Below, piece by piece: positions 34,465-42,640 of a stretch of DNA of 64,000 nucleotides. The notes beneath the pieces were generated by a model that did not search any database, had not been told where the DNA came from, and was given only the letters and a program-made list of their open reading frames with translations. The position numbers and the translations under genes were made by a program. How positions within the stretch are numbered: the first letter of the stretch is position 1; each line of letters opens with the position of its first letter. The stretch comes from Actinomadura barringtoniae (GTDB lineage: Bacteria; Actinomycetota; Actinomycetes; Streptosporangiales; Streptosporangiaceae): contig NZ_JAGEOJ010000031.1 in assembly GCF_017573505.1 (NCBI RefSeq), positions 32,414-96,413 on the forward strand, written 5' to 3'.

Positions 34465-35618
34465 CGCGGTTCAGCCTGGAGGGACTGCAGACCCGGCCGT
34501 CCCAGACGTGGGGCGGGATCCGCCTGGTGCCGCTCGTGCGCGACGAGCCGATCGCCGAGTTGCGGCTGAACCGGCGCGTGTACGGAGACGACCCGACGGT
34601 CGTCGACGTCGGCGACGGCACCTACTACACCTCCTATGTGCCGCACGCCTTCGTCGCCACCTGGATGGGCGAGGAGGACGACGCGTCCGCCGCGTACGGC
34701 ACCCGCCTGCTGGAACGCGAGGAACGCGGGCTGCTGCCGGCGTGCATGCCGATCAGGATGCCGCGCCGGATGGCCCGCCGGGTCAGCAAGAACCGGCTGC
34801 GGTTCCTGCCGCTGCACCTGGCGGTCGAGGGCTACCTCGCACTGCACTTCGGCGGGCCGGAGATCGCCTGGGAGGAGTGGTCGCGGCGGGCGATCTCCTC
34901 GGGCATGTCGCCCCGCGTCGAGGAGGCGTACTCGGGCGCGCACGTGCGCGACCTGGACGACGCGCTGCGGATCTTCGAGATCCATCCTGGCCAGTGCGGC
35001 GTCCTGATCTACGTGGCCGACTCGCTGGCCTCGGCGTTCGTGGTGCCGCACCCCGACGACTACCGGGCGCTGCACGCCACGCTCATCGAGGACCTGTACG
35101 GCGAGCTCATCTACCAGTACGGGCTGCTCCGCCCGCACGTGCCCTCGTTCGGCGGCCGCGTCGACGACGCCGCAGTGCGCTCGCTGGCGGATCTGCGCAA
35201 GCAGGCCGACCGGCTGCAGCGCGAGTGGGCGGGCTTCCACGACGAGGTCATGGCGGCGCGGCTCTTCGACGACGAAGGCTCGACCCACCTCGTCCAGTAC
35301 CTCAACGAGTGCGAGCTCTACCGCTTCCTGCCCTCGTTCCGCCTCGGCCAGGAGAACCACATCGGCGAGGCCATCACCGTGGGCCGCGACGAGGACGCCC
35401 GGCTGGCCTACCTCAAGACCTTCCGCTTGTCGGAGACCCAGGTCCGGCGCGGCTACCTTCTCTCGCGCTTGGCCGCACATGACTGGCACCTCGGGCGCAC
35501 CGCCGAGGCGCTCGGCCAGGACGAGAGTGCGCTCGGCCTGCGCCTGGAACGCGCTGGCTTCGGCTACCTGCTCCGCCAGGACGTGCTCGACCACTACCGC
35601 GCCCAGGCCCGCCGCTGA
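34461..35618 (+). CDS. ARPP-2-domain-like protein
   Basis: A 385-residue protein beginning LEGLQTRPSQTWGGIRLVPLVRDEPIAELRLNRRVYGDDPTVVDVGDGTYYTSYVPHAFVATWM, the pattern I associate with the ARPP-2 domain, described by comparative genomics as linked to TROVE and RNA-repair modules. The remainder (RRMARRVSKNRLRFLPLHLAVEGYLALHFGGPEIAWEEW and IFEIHPGQCGVLIYVADSLASAFVVPHP) has conserved-looking charged positions but no known catalytic motif. It overlaps the TROVE/vWA gene by 4 bp, so the two products are made together. Family assignment is from memory. Confidence 0.55.
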   Translation: MTRFSLEGLQTRPSQTWGGIRLVPLVRDEPIAELRLNRRVYGDDPTVVDVGDGTYYTSYVPHAFVATWMGEEDDASAAYGTRLLEREERGLLPACMPIRMPRRMARRVSKNRLRFLPLHLAVEGYLALHFGGPEIAWEEWSRRAISSGMSPRVEEAYSGAHVRDLDDALRIFEIHPGQCGVLIYVADSLASAFVVPHPDDYRALHATLIEDLYGELIYQYGLLRPHVPSFGGRVDDAAVRSLADLRKQADRLQREWAGFHDEVMAARLFDDEGSTHLVQYLNECELYRFLPSFRLGQENHIGEAITVGRDEDARLAYLKTFRLSETQVRRGYLLSRLAAHDWHLGRTAEALGQDESALGLRLERAGFGYLLRQDVLDHYRAQARR

Positions 35619-35633
35619 CCTCCAACCCCTGTT

Positions 35634-35677
35634 AGCAACCTGAGTTGACAACGCTCTTGGTGTCAACCTAGGTTGCT
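35634..35677. promoter_or_regulatory. Promoter with twin palindromic operators
   Basis: TTGACA (35645-35650), an 18-bp spacer and TAGGTT (35669-35674) make a primary-sigma promoter whose start would fall on or beside the ATG at 35681, so the mRNA is probably leaderless. Two arms, AGCAACCTGAGTTGACA (35634-35650) and TGTCAACCTAGGTTGCT (35661-35677), are inverted relative to each other with two mismatches and a 10-bp spacer. Each arm is itself palindromic: CAACCTGAGTTG over the -35 side and the perfect CAACCTAGGTTG over the -10. Confidence 0.75.
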
Positions 35678-35680
35678 TAT

Positions 35681-35914
35681 ATGTCGGGTGTCGAGATTCC
35701 CACGCCGCAGGACCCCGCCGACGGGCTCGCGGCCGTCGTGGCGCTGCGGCGCCTCGCCGACCGCCTCGAGGACGCCGCGGTCGAGCAGGCCATGCGCGGC
35801 GACTGGACCTGGTCCGAGGTCGCCGAGGCGCTCGGCATCACGCGCCAGGCGGTCCACAAGAAGCACGCCAGACGGCTCATCGCCGCGGGCGTCGATCTCC
35901 CGAGGAGGCGCTGA
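35681..35914 (+). CDS. Small helix-turn-helix protein, probable autorepressor
   Basis: A 77-residue protein with one HTH: ALRRLADRLEDAAVEQAMRGDWTWSEVAEALGITRQAVHKKHARRL. It has no sensor domain. Proteins of this kind occur immediately before Clp-N-domain genes in many actinobacteria. It heads a four-gene operon, its TGA sharing one base with the next ATG (TGATG), and the promoter in front of it carries two palindromes, so autoregulation is likely. The ATG at 35681 has no ribosome site, consistent with a leaderless transcript. Confidence 0.82.
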   Translation: MSGVEIPTPQDPADGLAAVVALRRLADRLEDAAVEQAMRGDWTWSEVAEALGITRQAVHKKHARRLIAAGVDLPRRR

Positions 35915-36393
35915 TGGCGAGTGAATTCGCCTTGTACCTACAGGCGGTCACGGAGCAGGCCGCGGTCGAGGCCCAGCAGACCGGGTCGGCGACCATCGAG
36001 GCCGAGCACCTGCTGCTGGCGATCGCCACCGCGGAACAGGACGAGGTGCAGGGCCTGCTCGGCTCGGTGGGGCTCGACCGCCAGGGGTTCCGCGACGCGC
36101 TGGAAGGCGAGTTCCGGCAGAGCCTCGGCGCCGCCGGGATCTCGTTCCCAGAGGACGGCCTGCCCGGGCCGAGCCCGTCGCCCGGCAAACCGTCACGGCT
36201 GGGCACCTCCGCCAAGCTCGTGATCGAACGGGGCATGATCGCGGCCGGCACCAAGAAGAAGCTGCGGCCCGAGCACCTGCTGCTCGGCGTGCTGGAGCTC
36301 AACGTCGGCACCGTGCCACGCGCGCTCGACGTGGCGGGCGTCGACCGGGCCGAGTTCAAGGCGCGCGTACGGGAGTCGCTGAGCGATGAGTGA
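35914..36393 (+). CDS. Clp-N (ClpR) domain protein without ATPase
   Basis: A 159-residue protein with two Clp-N half-repeats: ALYLQAVTEQAAVEAQQTGSATIEAEHLLLAIATAEQDEVQGLL and SAKLVIERGMIAAGTKKKLRPEHLLLGVLELNVGTVPRALDVAGVD. Clp-N normally receives substrates or adaptors on ClpC; here the AAA+ parts are absent, so the protein could act as a decoy, adaptor or stress sensor for the ClpC1 system. It is translationally coupled to the HTH gene, and its end overlaps the ABC ATPase start by 8 bp. Confidence 0.85.
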   Translation: MASEFALYLQAVTEQAAVEAQQTGSATIEAEHLLLAIATAEQDEVQGLLGSVGLDRQGFRDALEGEFRQSLGAAGISFPEDGLPGPSPSPGKPSRLGTSAKLVIERGMIAAGTKKKLRPEHLLLGVLELNVGTVPRALDVAGVDRAEFKARVRESLSDE

Positions 36394-37258
36394 CACCGCC
36401 CTTGAGGCCGACGGCCTGCGGATGAGCTACGGCGCCACCGAGGTGCTGCGCGAGGTGACCTTCCAGGCTCGCCGCGGCGAGGTGCTCACGCTGCTCGGCC
36501 CGAACGGCGCGGGCAAGACCACCACGATCGAGATCCTCGAAGGCTTCCGGACACGTTCGGGAGGGCGGGTGCAGGTCCTCGGCGCCGACCCGGCGCGCGG
36601 CGACGAGCGCTGGCGGGCACGGCTCGGCATCGTTCTGCAGTCCTGGCGCGACCACGCCAAGTGGCGCGTGCGCGAACTGCTCGCGCATCAGGGCTCCTAT
36701 TACGAACGGCCGTGGGACATCGACGAGCTGATGGCGGCGGTCGGCCTCACCGAGCACGCCGGCAAGCAGGTCCGGAGGCTGTCGGGCGGGCAGCGGCGGC
36801 GGCTGGACGTGGCGATCGGCATCGTCGGCCGCCCCGAGCTGCTGTTCCTGGACGAGCCCACCGCGGGCTTCGACCCGCAGGCCCGCCGCGACTTCCACGA
36901 CCTCGTGCTCGCCTTGGCCGCGGCGGGCGACACGACGATCCTGCTCACCACGCACGACCTGGCCGAGGCCGAGAAGCTCGCCGACCGCATCCTCATCCTG
37001 GACGGCGGCGCGATCGTCGCCGACGGCACCGCCGAGGAGCTCGCGCGGCGGTTCGTGGGGGAGGACGAGGTGCGCTGGACCCTCGACGGGCAGCGGCACG
37101 TGAAGTCGGTGCAGGACGGGACCCGGTTCGTGTTCGACCTGTTCACCCGGCACGGCGGGGCCGTCTCCGGCCTGGAGGTGCGCTCCTCGTCGCTGGAGGA
37201 CACCTACCTGTCCTTGGTGCGACGAGCGGAATCCGAGAGGGAAGGGGCGTCTCGATGA
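36386..37258 (+). CDS. ABC transporter ATP-binding protein (ABC-2 type)
   Basis: A 290-residue ABC ATPase: Walker A GPNGAGKTTT, Q-loop LQSWRDH, signature LSGGQRRRLDVAI, Walker B LLFLDEPTAG, H-loop LLTTHDLAEAEKLADR, and a C-terminal extension typical of drug/lipid ABC-2 exporters. It drives the permease encoded next (ATGA overlap). It is the third gene of the HTH/Clp-N operon, so transport is tied to whatever stress the HTH senses. Confidence 0.92.
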   Translation: MSDTALEADGLRMSYGATEVLREVTFQARRGEVLTLLGPNGAGKTTTIEILEGFRTRSGGRVQVLGADPARGDERWRARLGIVLQSWRDHAKWRVRELLAHQGSYYERPWDIDELMAAVGLTEHAGKQVRRLSGGQRRRLDVAIGIVGRPELLFLDEPTAGFDPQARRDFHDLVLALAAAGDTTILLTTHDLAEAEKLADRILILDGGAIVADGTAEELARRFVGEDEVRWTLDGQRHVKSVQDGTRFVFDLFTRHGGAVSGLEVRSSSLEDTYLSLVRRAESEREGASR

Positions 37259-38088
37259 CGGCGTTGCGCGCGGGGATCGCCCGCGGACTGATCGAGCTTC
37301 GCCAGGCGTTCAGCGGCGGCGAACTGGTCGCGCAGATCCTGTGGCCCGCGCTGACGCTCGTGGCGATCTTCTTCCTGCGCGACCACCGGTTCCGGGACAG
37401 CGGGATCAAGCTCGGCTCGCTCATCCTGCCGAGCGTCCTCGGGATGTTCATCGCGCTCGGCATGCTGCTGGTGATCCAGTACCTCACCGCCGAACGCGAG
37501 GACGGCACCCTCCTGCGCGCCAAGGCCACCCCGCACGGCATCCACGCCTACTTCATCGGCAAGCTCGTCACCACCTCCGGCGCCGTCCTGGCCTACCTGG
37601 CGATCCTGCTCGTCCCCGGCGCGTTCATCGTGGACGGGCTGGAGCTGGGCGCGGCCCGGTCCTGGCTGACGCTCGCCTGGGTGCTGGCGCTCGGGCTGGT
37701 GGCGACGCAGTCGATCGGCGCGGTGCTCGGCTCGCTGATCTCCAGCCCGCGTGGCGCGGGCCTGATGTCGCTGCCCGTGCTCGCGCTGGTCTCGATCTCC
37801 GGGATCTTCTACCCGATCACCGCGATGCCCGGCTGGCTGCAGGCGGTCGCCCAGGTCTTCCCGGTCTACTGGCTCGGGCTCGGCATGCGTTCGGCGCTGC
37901 TGCCGGACGCCATGGCGGGCGTCGAGCTCGGCCACTCCTGGCGGCACCTGGAGACGTTCGGCGTGCTCGGGGCGTGGGCCATCGTCGGCCTGGCCCTCGC
38001 CCCGATCGTGCTGAGCCGGATGGCGCGCCGCGAGTCCGGCTCGCGCCTGGCCGCCTACCGCGAGCGGGCTCTGCGACGAGTCGGCTGA
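37255..38088 (+). CDS. ABC-2 type transporter permease
   Basis: A 277-residue membrane protein with six hydrophobic segments and the ABC2_membrane pattern: QYLTAEREDGTLLRAKATPHGIHAYFIGKLV after helix 2, VLGSLISSPRGAGLMSLPVLALVSISGIFYPITAMPGWLQAVAQVFPVYWLGLGMRSALLPDA. Partner of the ATPase encoded upstream (4-bp overlap). Exported substrate unknown; drug and lipid exporters have this layout. Last gene of the operon. Confidence 0.9.
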   Translation: MTALRAGIARGLIELRQAFSGGELVAQILWPALTLVAIFFLRDHRFRDSGIKLGSLILPSVLGMFIALGMLLVIQYLTAEREDGTLLRAKATPHGIHAYFIGKLVTTSGAVLAYLAILLVPGAFIVDGLELGAARSWLTLAWVLALGLVATQSIGAVLGSLISSPRGAGLMSLPVLALVSISGIFYPITAMPGWLQAVAQVFPVYWLGLGMRSALLPDAMAGVELGHSWRHLETFGVLGAWAIVGLALAPIVLSRMARRESGSRLAAYRERALRRVG

Positions 38089-38110
38089 GCCCGCCCCGGG
38101 AGGATCGCCG

Positions 38111-38926
38111 CTAGCGGAGCCCGGCGAACAGATCGCTCTCGATGTCGTCCGGCACCGGCACGGTGCTGAAGCGGCGGACGAACGACTCGGTGCCATAGAT
38201 CAGCTGCTGGATCTCCTCCGGCAGCCGCAGCAGGAAGATGTTCTCGCCCTGGCTGGCGTGCGCCTCCAGCGCCTTGCGCTTCTGCACCACGTACGCCGAC
38301 ACGTCGATGGCGCTGGTGATCAGCTCGTCCGGGGTGCCGAACGACTCGTCGGGCTCGAAGCCGGGGTCGATGCCGAGCGTCTTGACGTGCTCGAACATCT
38401 GCTCCACCCCCGAGCGCGGCACGGCGGTCTCGTAGAACTTGCGCGGGATCCCGGTCCGCTCGGACGCGGCGACGGCGATCCGGTGCGCCTGGATGTGGTC
38501 GGGGTGGCCGTAGCCGCCGTTGTCGTCGTAGGTGACCACGATGTCGGGCCGGTAGCGCTCCATCAGCGCCGCCAGCTTGGCGGTCGAGGTCTCCAGCGGG
38601 ACGTTGGCGAACGCCTCGGGGTGGGCGTTGGTGCTCCAGCCCTCCATGCCCGAGTCGCGGTAGCCGAGCAGCTCCAGGTCGGAGATGCCGAGCAGGCCGA
38701 CCGACTCGCGCAGCTCGGCCAGGCGCCGCCGCGCGACCGCCTCGCCGTCGTGCCCCTCGTCCTCGGGCTTGCGGCCGGCGTCGTCGTCACCGCCCTCGCC
38801 GTTGGTGCAGGTGACCAGAACGGTGCGGACGCCCTCCTGCGCGGAGCGCGCGAGCAGGCCGCCGGTGCTGAGAACCTCGTCGTCCGGGTGGGCGTGGACC
38901 GCCATCAGGGTGAGTTGGTGCTCCAT
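38111..38926 (-). CDS. PIG-L family N-acetylglucosaminyl deacetylase
   Basis: A 271-residue zinc hydrolase of the LmbE/PIG-L family: VHAHPDDEVLSTGGLLARSAQEGVRTVLVTCTNGEGG contains the AHPDDE metal/catalytic motif; GYGHPDHIQAHRIAVAA supplies the later histidine. The family includes MshB and Mca of mycothiol metabolism; the sequence resembles neither closely enough for me to name it. A role in mycothiol turnover or antibiotic glycan deacetylation is possible. It precedes a convergent gene end at 38088. Confidence 0.88.
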   Translation of the reverse strand: MEHQLTLMAVHAHPDDEVLSTGGLLARSAQEGVRTVLVTCTNGEGGDDDAGRKPEDEGHDGEAVARRRLAELRESVGLLGISDLELLGYRDSGMEGWSTNAHPEAFANVPLETSTAKLAALMERYRPDIVVTYDDNGGYGHPDHIQAHRIAVAASERTGIPRKFYETAVPRSGVEQMFEHVKTLGIDPGFEPDESFGTPDELITSAIDVSAYVVQKRKALEAHASQGENIFLLRLPEEIQQLIYGTESFVRRFSTVPVPDDIESDLFAGLR

Positions 38927-38991
38927 GGGTCGGCGACTCCTCGGGAAACGATCTGACGGACCCGATCCACTCTACGTTCGGCCTCGGACAA

Positions 38992-39894
38992 TCAACTCCG
39001 TGATCTTGCCTGGGACGTGGCCTCGCTGAGCGACAGGTCCGCAAGCCGCACCGGATGGGCGGGCGCGTCGAAGGGGAACAGCGACCGCGCCTCCAGCCCG
39101 TCCACCACCAGGAGCTCGCCCGGAGCCAGCAGCCGCCAGTCCGGGTCGTGGTTCATCGGCTCGCTGGCGATCACGTACGCGGGGGTGGTGTGGTCTTGGT
39201 CACCCTGCCCCTGGCCTGGTCCCTCACCGTTGGCCGTCGCGACGTCCAGGCTGCCGAGCTCGTGGTCGGAGGCCAGATGATGCACCCCGCCGAAGCCGCC
39301 GAGCTCGGGCGCCAGCACCCACAGCTCGTTCGGGTCGGGGTAGCGCAGCGCCCACAGCCGGTGCGGCTCGGCGAGCAGGATGTTGAGCGCGTACACGGGC
39401 AGCTCGGCGGCGATCCGCCGGACCGCCGAGATCAGCCCGGCCGTGGTGTCGCCGTGCCGCCGTATCTCCGCGATCACGTACGCGAAGACCAGCTCGGAGT
39501 CCGTCTGGCCCTCCATCAGCGCGCGGTCCACGTCGGTCAGCCAGGAGTCGAGCACGTCCAGCCCCTGCACCACCCCGTTGTGCGCGAACAGCCGGTCGTT
39601 CATGTCGAGGGGGTGGCAGTTGTGGACGTCGACCGCGCCCGTCGAGGCGTAGCGCACGTGCGAGACGAAGGTGTGCGAGACGACGTTGCGCGCCTCGGAA
39701 GCGAAGTCGGAGTTCTCGTACGCCGCCACCGGCGCCCGGTCGCGCACCGGCTCGTCACCGAGCGAGAACCAGCCGAGGCCCGTCCCGTCGGGCATTCGGC
39801 GGCTCTGCGCGTTCAGGCTCTGCGGAGCGTCCAGGAGCCAGAACGTGGCGCGCACGCGCGGGCCGCCGGTGGTCATACCGAAGAGTCGGCACAT
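38992..39894 (-). CDS. Class II (Ntn) glutamine amidotransferase, EgtC/YafJ-like
   Basis: A 300-residue Ntn hydrolase. The start at 39894 gives Met-Cys2, whose Cys becomes the N-terminal nucleophile (CRLFGMTTGGP). DGTGLGWFSLGDEP, SHVRYASTGAVDVHNCHPLDM and LFAHNGVVQGL are the glutaminase core motifs. The stand-alone domain resembles YafJ/EgtC. EgtC acts in ergothioneine synthesis, but no other egt gene is nearby, so I leave the gene unnamed. The upstream open frame to 40089 would bury the cysteine and is rejected. Confidence 0.88.
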   Translation of the reverse strand: MCRLFGMTTGGPRVRATFWLLDAPQSLNAQSRRMPDGTGLGWFSLGDEPVRDRAPVAAYENSDFASEARNVVSHTFVSHVRYASTGAVDVHNCHPLDMNDRLFAHNGVVQGLDVLDSWLTDVDRALMEGQTDSELVFAYVIAEIRRHGDTTAGLISAVRRIAAELPVYALNILLAEPHRLWALRYPDPNELWVLAPELGGFGGVHHLASDHELGSLDVATANGEGPGQGQGDQDHTTPAYVIASEPMNHDPDWRLLAPGELLVVDGLEARSLFPFDAPAHPVRLADLSLSEATSQARSRS

Positions 39895-39979
39895 CCCCTC
39901 ACGATGGCCCACGTTCGGGGGCCTCGCCAGGCCCTCGGAAGGTTCCATGCGCGCGGGTCGATGCCGTACGGTCACCGGT

Positions 39980-40474
39980 ATGGGGACGCCGCTGGTACTG
40001 CTCGACGTCGACGGTGTGCTGAATCCTTTCGAGCGCCCCCATCGCGGGTTCCGCCGGTTTCGGTGCGCGCCGAACGGCGTGATGTTCAAGCTCTGGCTCT
40101 ACTCCGCGCACGGCGAGTGGCTGCTCGATCTCGTCGATTCCACGGGCTCGGAGCTGGCCTGGGCCTCCTACTGGTGCGACCGCGCGAACCAGTGGATCGG
40201 TCCGCAGGTCGGCCTGCCCGAGCTGCCGTACGTGCCCATCCCGCAGTTCCCCGGCGTGGAGGAGGGCAACACACTGGGGGCGTGGAAGGCGCGGCACGTG
40301 GCCACCTGGGTCGAGGGACGGCCGTTCGTCTGGTTCGAGGACGAGCCCGACGTCACCGAGTGCATCGCGGCCGAGGACGGCGTCGGCGACCACCTGCTCG
40401 TCAGGATCGACCCGATGGTCGGGCTCACCGAGGAGCACATCCGGCTGGCCGCCGACTGGCTGAAGGCTCTCTAG
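39980..40474 (+). CDS. HAD-like hydrolase domain protein
   Basis: A 164-residue protein starting PLVLLDVDGVLNPF, the HAD motif I (DxDGxxN). FVWFEDEPDVTECIA is motif IV-like. The fold is small and lacks a large cap. The second Asp of motif I is present, so phosphatase activity is plausible; the substrate is unknown. It is divergent from the amidotransferase and overlaps the convergent epimerase gene end by 4 bp. Confidence 0.75.
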   Translation: MGTPLVLLDVDGVLNPFERPHRGFRRFRCAPNGVMFKLWLYSAHGEWLLDLVDSTGSELAWASYWCDRANQWIGPQVGLPELPYVPIPQFPGVEEGNTLGAWKARHVATWVEGRPFVWFEDEPDVTECIAAEDGVGDHLLVRIDPMVGLTEEHIRLAADWLKAL

Positions 40475-41403
40475 ATCTCGTTCCCCGCGCGGAGCCACGC
40501 CACGTAGTCGGCGACCCCGCGTTCGATCTCGTAGGCCGGCTCGAAGCCGGTGTCCTCGCGCAGGCGGGTCGTGTCGAGGTAGAGGTCCTCGGGCGGCCCG
40601 GACGGGTCGCGTCCTTCGGGGAGTGAGATCCCGGCGCCGGGGATCGCCGCGTTGATCGCGGCTGCCACCTCCTCGTTCTTGGTCGCACGTCCCGAGGAGA
40701 CGTTGTAGACGCGGTGGCCGAGCTTGCCGGCGGTCTGCAGGAGCACGATCGCCTGCGCGCAGTCCTTCACGTAACAGAGGTCGGCGGCGTCGTCTGCGTA
40801 GGGGAGCGCGAAGCCGGGGGTCTCGCCGCGCACGGCCGCGTGCACGAGCTGCGGGAGCGTCAGGAAACGCGACTCGGCGCGCCCGAGCGGACCCCAGAGC
40901 CCGCCGATGCGCAGGCACGCGACCTCGAACCCCGCGTGATCGGCCGCCAGCGACGCGTACAGCTCGGCGCCCCGCTTGGACGCCTGGATCGCGTGCACGG
41001 CCAGCGTCGGCAGCGCCATGTCCTCGCGGAACGGCGTTCCCTCCACGCCCGCGTAGACGCCGATCGTGCTGGCGATGCTCACGCGCGGCACCGACCACGC
41101 CTCGGCCGCCTCCAGAACGTTCAGCAACGCCGTCGTGTTGGCCCGCACCGCCGCGATCGGGGAAGAACCGATCCCGGCGGCGGCCAGATGCACGATGCCG
41201 GTGATGCGGTGACGCCGCCCCAGCTCCAGGACCGCCGCGCCGTCGGTGAGGTCGACCTGCTCGACGAACGCGCCGGAGCCGTCGAGGAAGCCGGGGACCC
41301 GCGCCGTGCGGTGGCGGGTGAGGACGCAGCCCTCGCCGAGGTCGAGGAACGCGCGTGCGGTGTGGGTGCCGAGGAAACCCAGCCCGCCGGTGATGAGGAT
41401 CAT
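40471..41403 (-). CDS. NAD-dependent epimerase/dehydratase (extended SDR)
   Basis: A 310-residue extended SDR: MILITGGLGFLGTHTARAF dinucleotide motif, GIVHLAAAGIGSSPIAAVRANTTALLNVLEAA, VSIASTIGVY with the Ser, and a substrate-loop IQASKRGAELYASL where Tyr of the canonical YxxxK appears replaced (SKRGAE) by eye; the Lys is present. Start at ATG 41403 places the glycine motif at residue 7. It is divergent from a MarR gene and its start lies 25 bp from the MarR-type operator, so it is a probable target. Confidence 0.85.
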   Translation of the reverse strand: MILITGGLGFLGTHTARAFLDLGEGCVLTRHRTARVPGFLDGSGAFVEQVDLTDGAAVLELGRRHRITGIVHLAAAGIGSSPIAAVRANTTALLNVLEAAEAWSVPRVSIASTIGVYAGVEGTPFREDMALPTLAVHAIQASKRGAELYASLAADHAGFEVACLRIGGLWGPLGRAESRFLTLPQLVHAAVRGETPGFALPYADDAADLCYVKDCAQAIVLLQTAGKLGHRVYNVSSGRATKNEEVAAAINAAIPGAGISLPEGRDPSGPPEDLYLDTTRLREDTGFEPAYEIERGVADYVAWLRAGNEI

Positions 41404-41427
41404 CCGATCCGCCCTTCCGAATGTCGC

Positions 41428-41452
41428 TAGCACGCTAATGATTAGCATGCTA
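41428..41452. promoter_or_regulatory. MarR-type operator between divergent genes
   Basis: TAGCACGCTAAT and ATTAGCATGCTA flank a central G (41440). The 12-bp arms match at 11 positions. It lies between the epimerase start (41403) and the MarR start (41466), the usual place for a MarR autoregulatory operator. TAGCATGCTA inside the right arm is also a perfect 10-bp palindrome. Confidence 0.75.
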
Positions 41453-41465
41453 CTAAACTCCTCGC

Positions 41466-41945
41466 ATGGGCGACATCCTCAGACTGCTCACCAGGGCGCA
41501 GAAGCTCGTGCGGACCGCCGTCGACGAGGCGATGACCGCGCACGGCGTGCGGATCGGCCAGAACCTGCTGCTGGAAGTGCTGTGGGCGCAGGACGGCCTG
41601 ACGCCGGGGGAGCTGTCGGCGCGGCTCGGCGTGAGCACGCCGACGGTCGTCAACACCGCGACCCGGATGGAGTCGGCGGGCCTGCTGGTGCGGCGCCGCG
41701 ACGAGAGCGACGCGCGGCTCGTCCGGCTCTACCTGACCGAGCACGGCCGGGCCGTCGAGGAGCCGATCCAGGGCGCGCGCGGGCGGCTTGAGGCGTACGC
41801 GACGGCGACCCTCACGGCCGAGGAGCGCCGCGTTCTGGAGACCGCCCTCACGAAGATCATCGAGCGGATGACCGACGGCCCCGATCCCGGCCCCGGTCCC
41901 GTCCTCGACGAGGCGGGCGGGCCGGGGCCGCGAGCGGACGGCTAG
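41466..41945 (+). CDS. MarR-family transcriptional regulator
   Basis: A 159-residue winged-helix regulator: LLTRAQKLVRTAVDEAMTAHGVRIGQNLLLEVLWAQDGLTPGELSARLGVSTPTVVNTATRMESAGLLVRRRDESDARLVRLYLTEHGRAVEEPI, with the recognition helix at STPTVVNTATRME and wing RRRDESDARLVRLYLT. Divergent from the epimerase and with a near-perfect palindrome between them. The ligand is unknown. Ends 8 bp before the convergent nuclease gene. Confidence 0.92.
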   Translation: MGDILRLLTRAQKLVRTAVDEAMTAHGVRIGQNLLLEVLWAQDGLTPGELSARLGVSTPTVVNTATRMESAGLLVRRRDESDARLVRLYLTEHGRAVEEPIQGARGRLEAYATATLTAEERRVLETALTKIIERMTDGPDPGPGPVLDEAGGPGPRADG

Positions 41946-41952
41946 CGCAGGG

Positions 41953-42585
41953 CTAGCGGCAGGCGTTGAGCAGGCGGGTGAGCGCCTTCTTCTCCGCGGT
42001 GTCGATCGTGAGGCGGTAGCGGTACTTCACGTCCACCCACGAACGCACGTACACGCAGCGGAACGAGGCGCGCGGCGGCAGCCACTTCGCCGGGTCCTTG
42101 TCGCCCTTGGCCTGGTTGACGTTGTCGGTCACGGCCCACAGCTGCGAGCTGGCGCGGTCGTTGGCGAACCCCTGGCGCTGCCTGGTGGTCCAGCCGCGCG
42201 CGCCCGAACGCCACGCCTCGGCGAGCGGGACCATGTGGTCGATGTCCACGTCGGAGGGCTTGCGCCAGGTGGCGCCGTCGTACGGGCTGTACCAGGTGCC
42301 CGAGTACGGCGCGCAGTTGGCGTGCGCCTTGACGTTCTTGCCGTCGCGCTTCAGCACCAGCTCACGGGTGTTGCACGCACCCGCGACGTCGATCCAGTGC
42401 GGGAACTTGGCGCGGCTGTAGCCGGACAGCGAGCCCTCCTTGGCGACGCGCAGCGCCTTGAGGTGCTTGATGGAGACGGCCTTGCCGGGAGGGGCGGGGG
42501 GCGCCGCCTGCGCCGCGGGAGCGGCGAGGAAGGTGGCCGTGAGGCCTGCGGCGAGGGCGGTGACGGTGATCCCCGTGCGCTTCAC
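41953..42585 (-). CDS. Secreted HNH/DUF1524-like nuclease
   Basis: A 210-residue protein with a Sec signal peptide (GITVTALAAGLTATFLAAPAAQA). The mature domain has the DUF1524 (GmrSD C-terminal) HNH pattern: DVDIDHMVPLAEAWRSGA (catalytic His), FANDRASSQLWAVTDNVNQAKGDKDPAKWLPP (Asn, Lys/Asp). Secreted actinobacterial members are nutritional or competition nucleases. Cysteines ACNTREL, NCAPYS, RCVYV and LLNAC may form disulfides, as expected outside the cell. Confidence 0.88.
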   Translation of the reverse strand: MKRTGITVTALAAGLTATFLAAPAAQAAPPAPPGKAVSIKHLKALRVAKEGSLSGYSRAKFPHWIDVAGACNTRELVLKRDGKNVKAHANCAPYSGTWYSPYDGATWRKPSDVDIDHMVPLAEAWRSGARGWTTRQRQGFANDRASSQLWAVTDNVNQAKGDKDPAKWLPPRASFRCVYVRSWVDVKYRYRLTIDTAEKKALTRLLNACR

Positions 42586-42640
42586 GGGAGCTCCTTAAGG
42601 GCTCGGGATCATGAGCCGCCCCAGTCTCTTTTGAGGTGAT

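Noticed and set aside
38992..40089. Longer amidotransferase frame starting at 40089
   Set aside because: The catalytic cysteine must be residue 2 after the initiator Met, which only the 39894 start provides.
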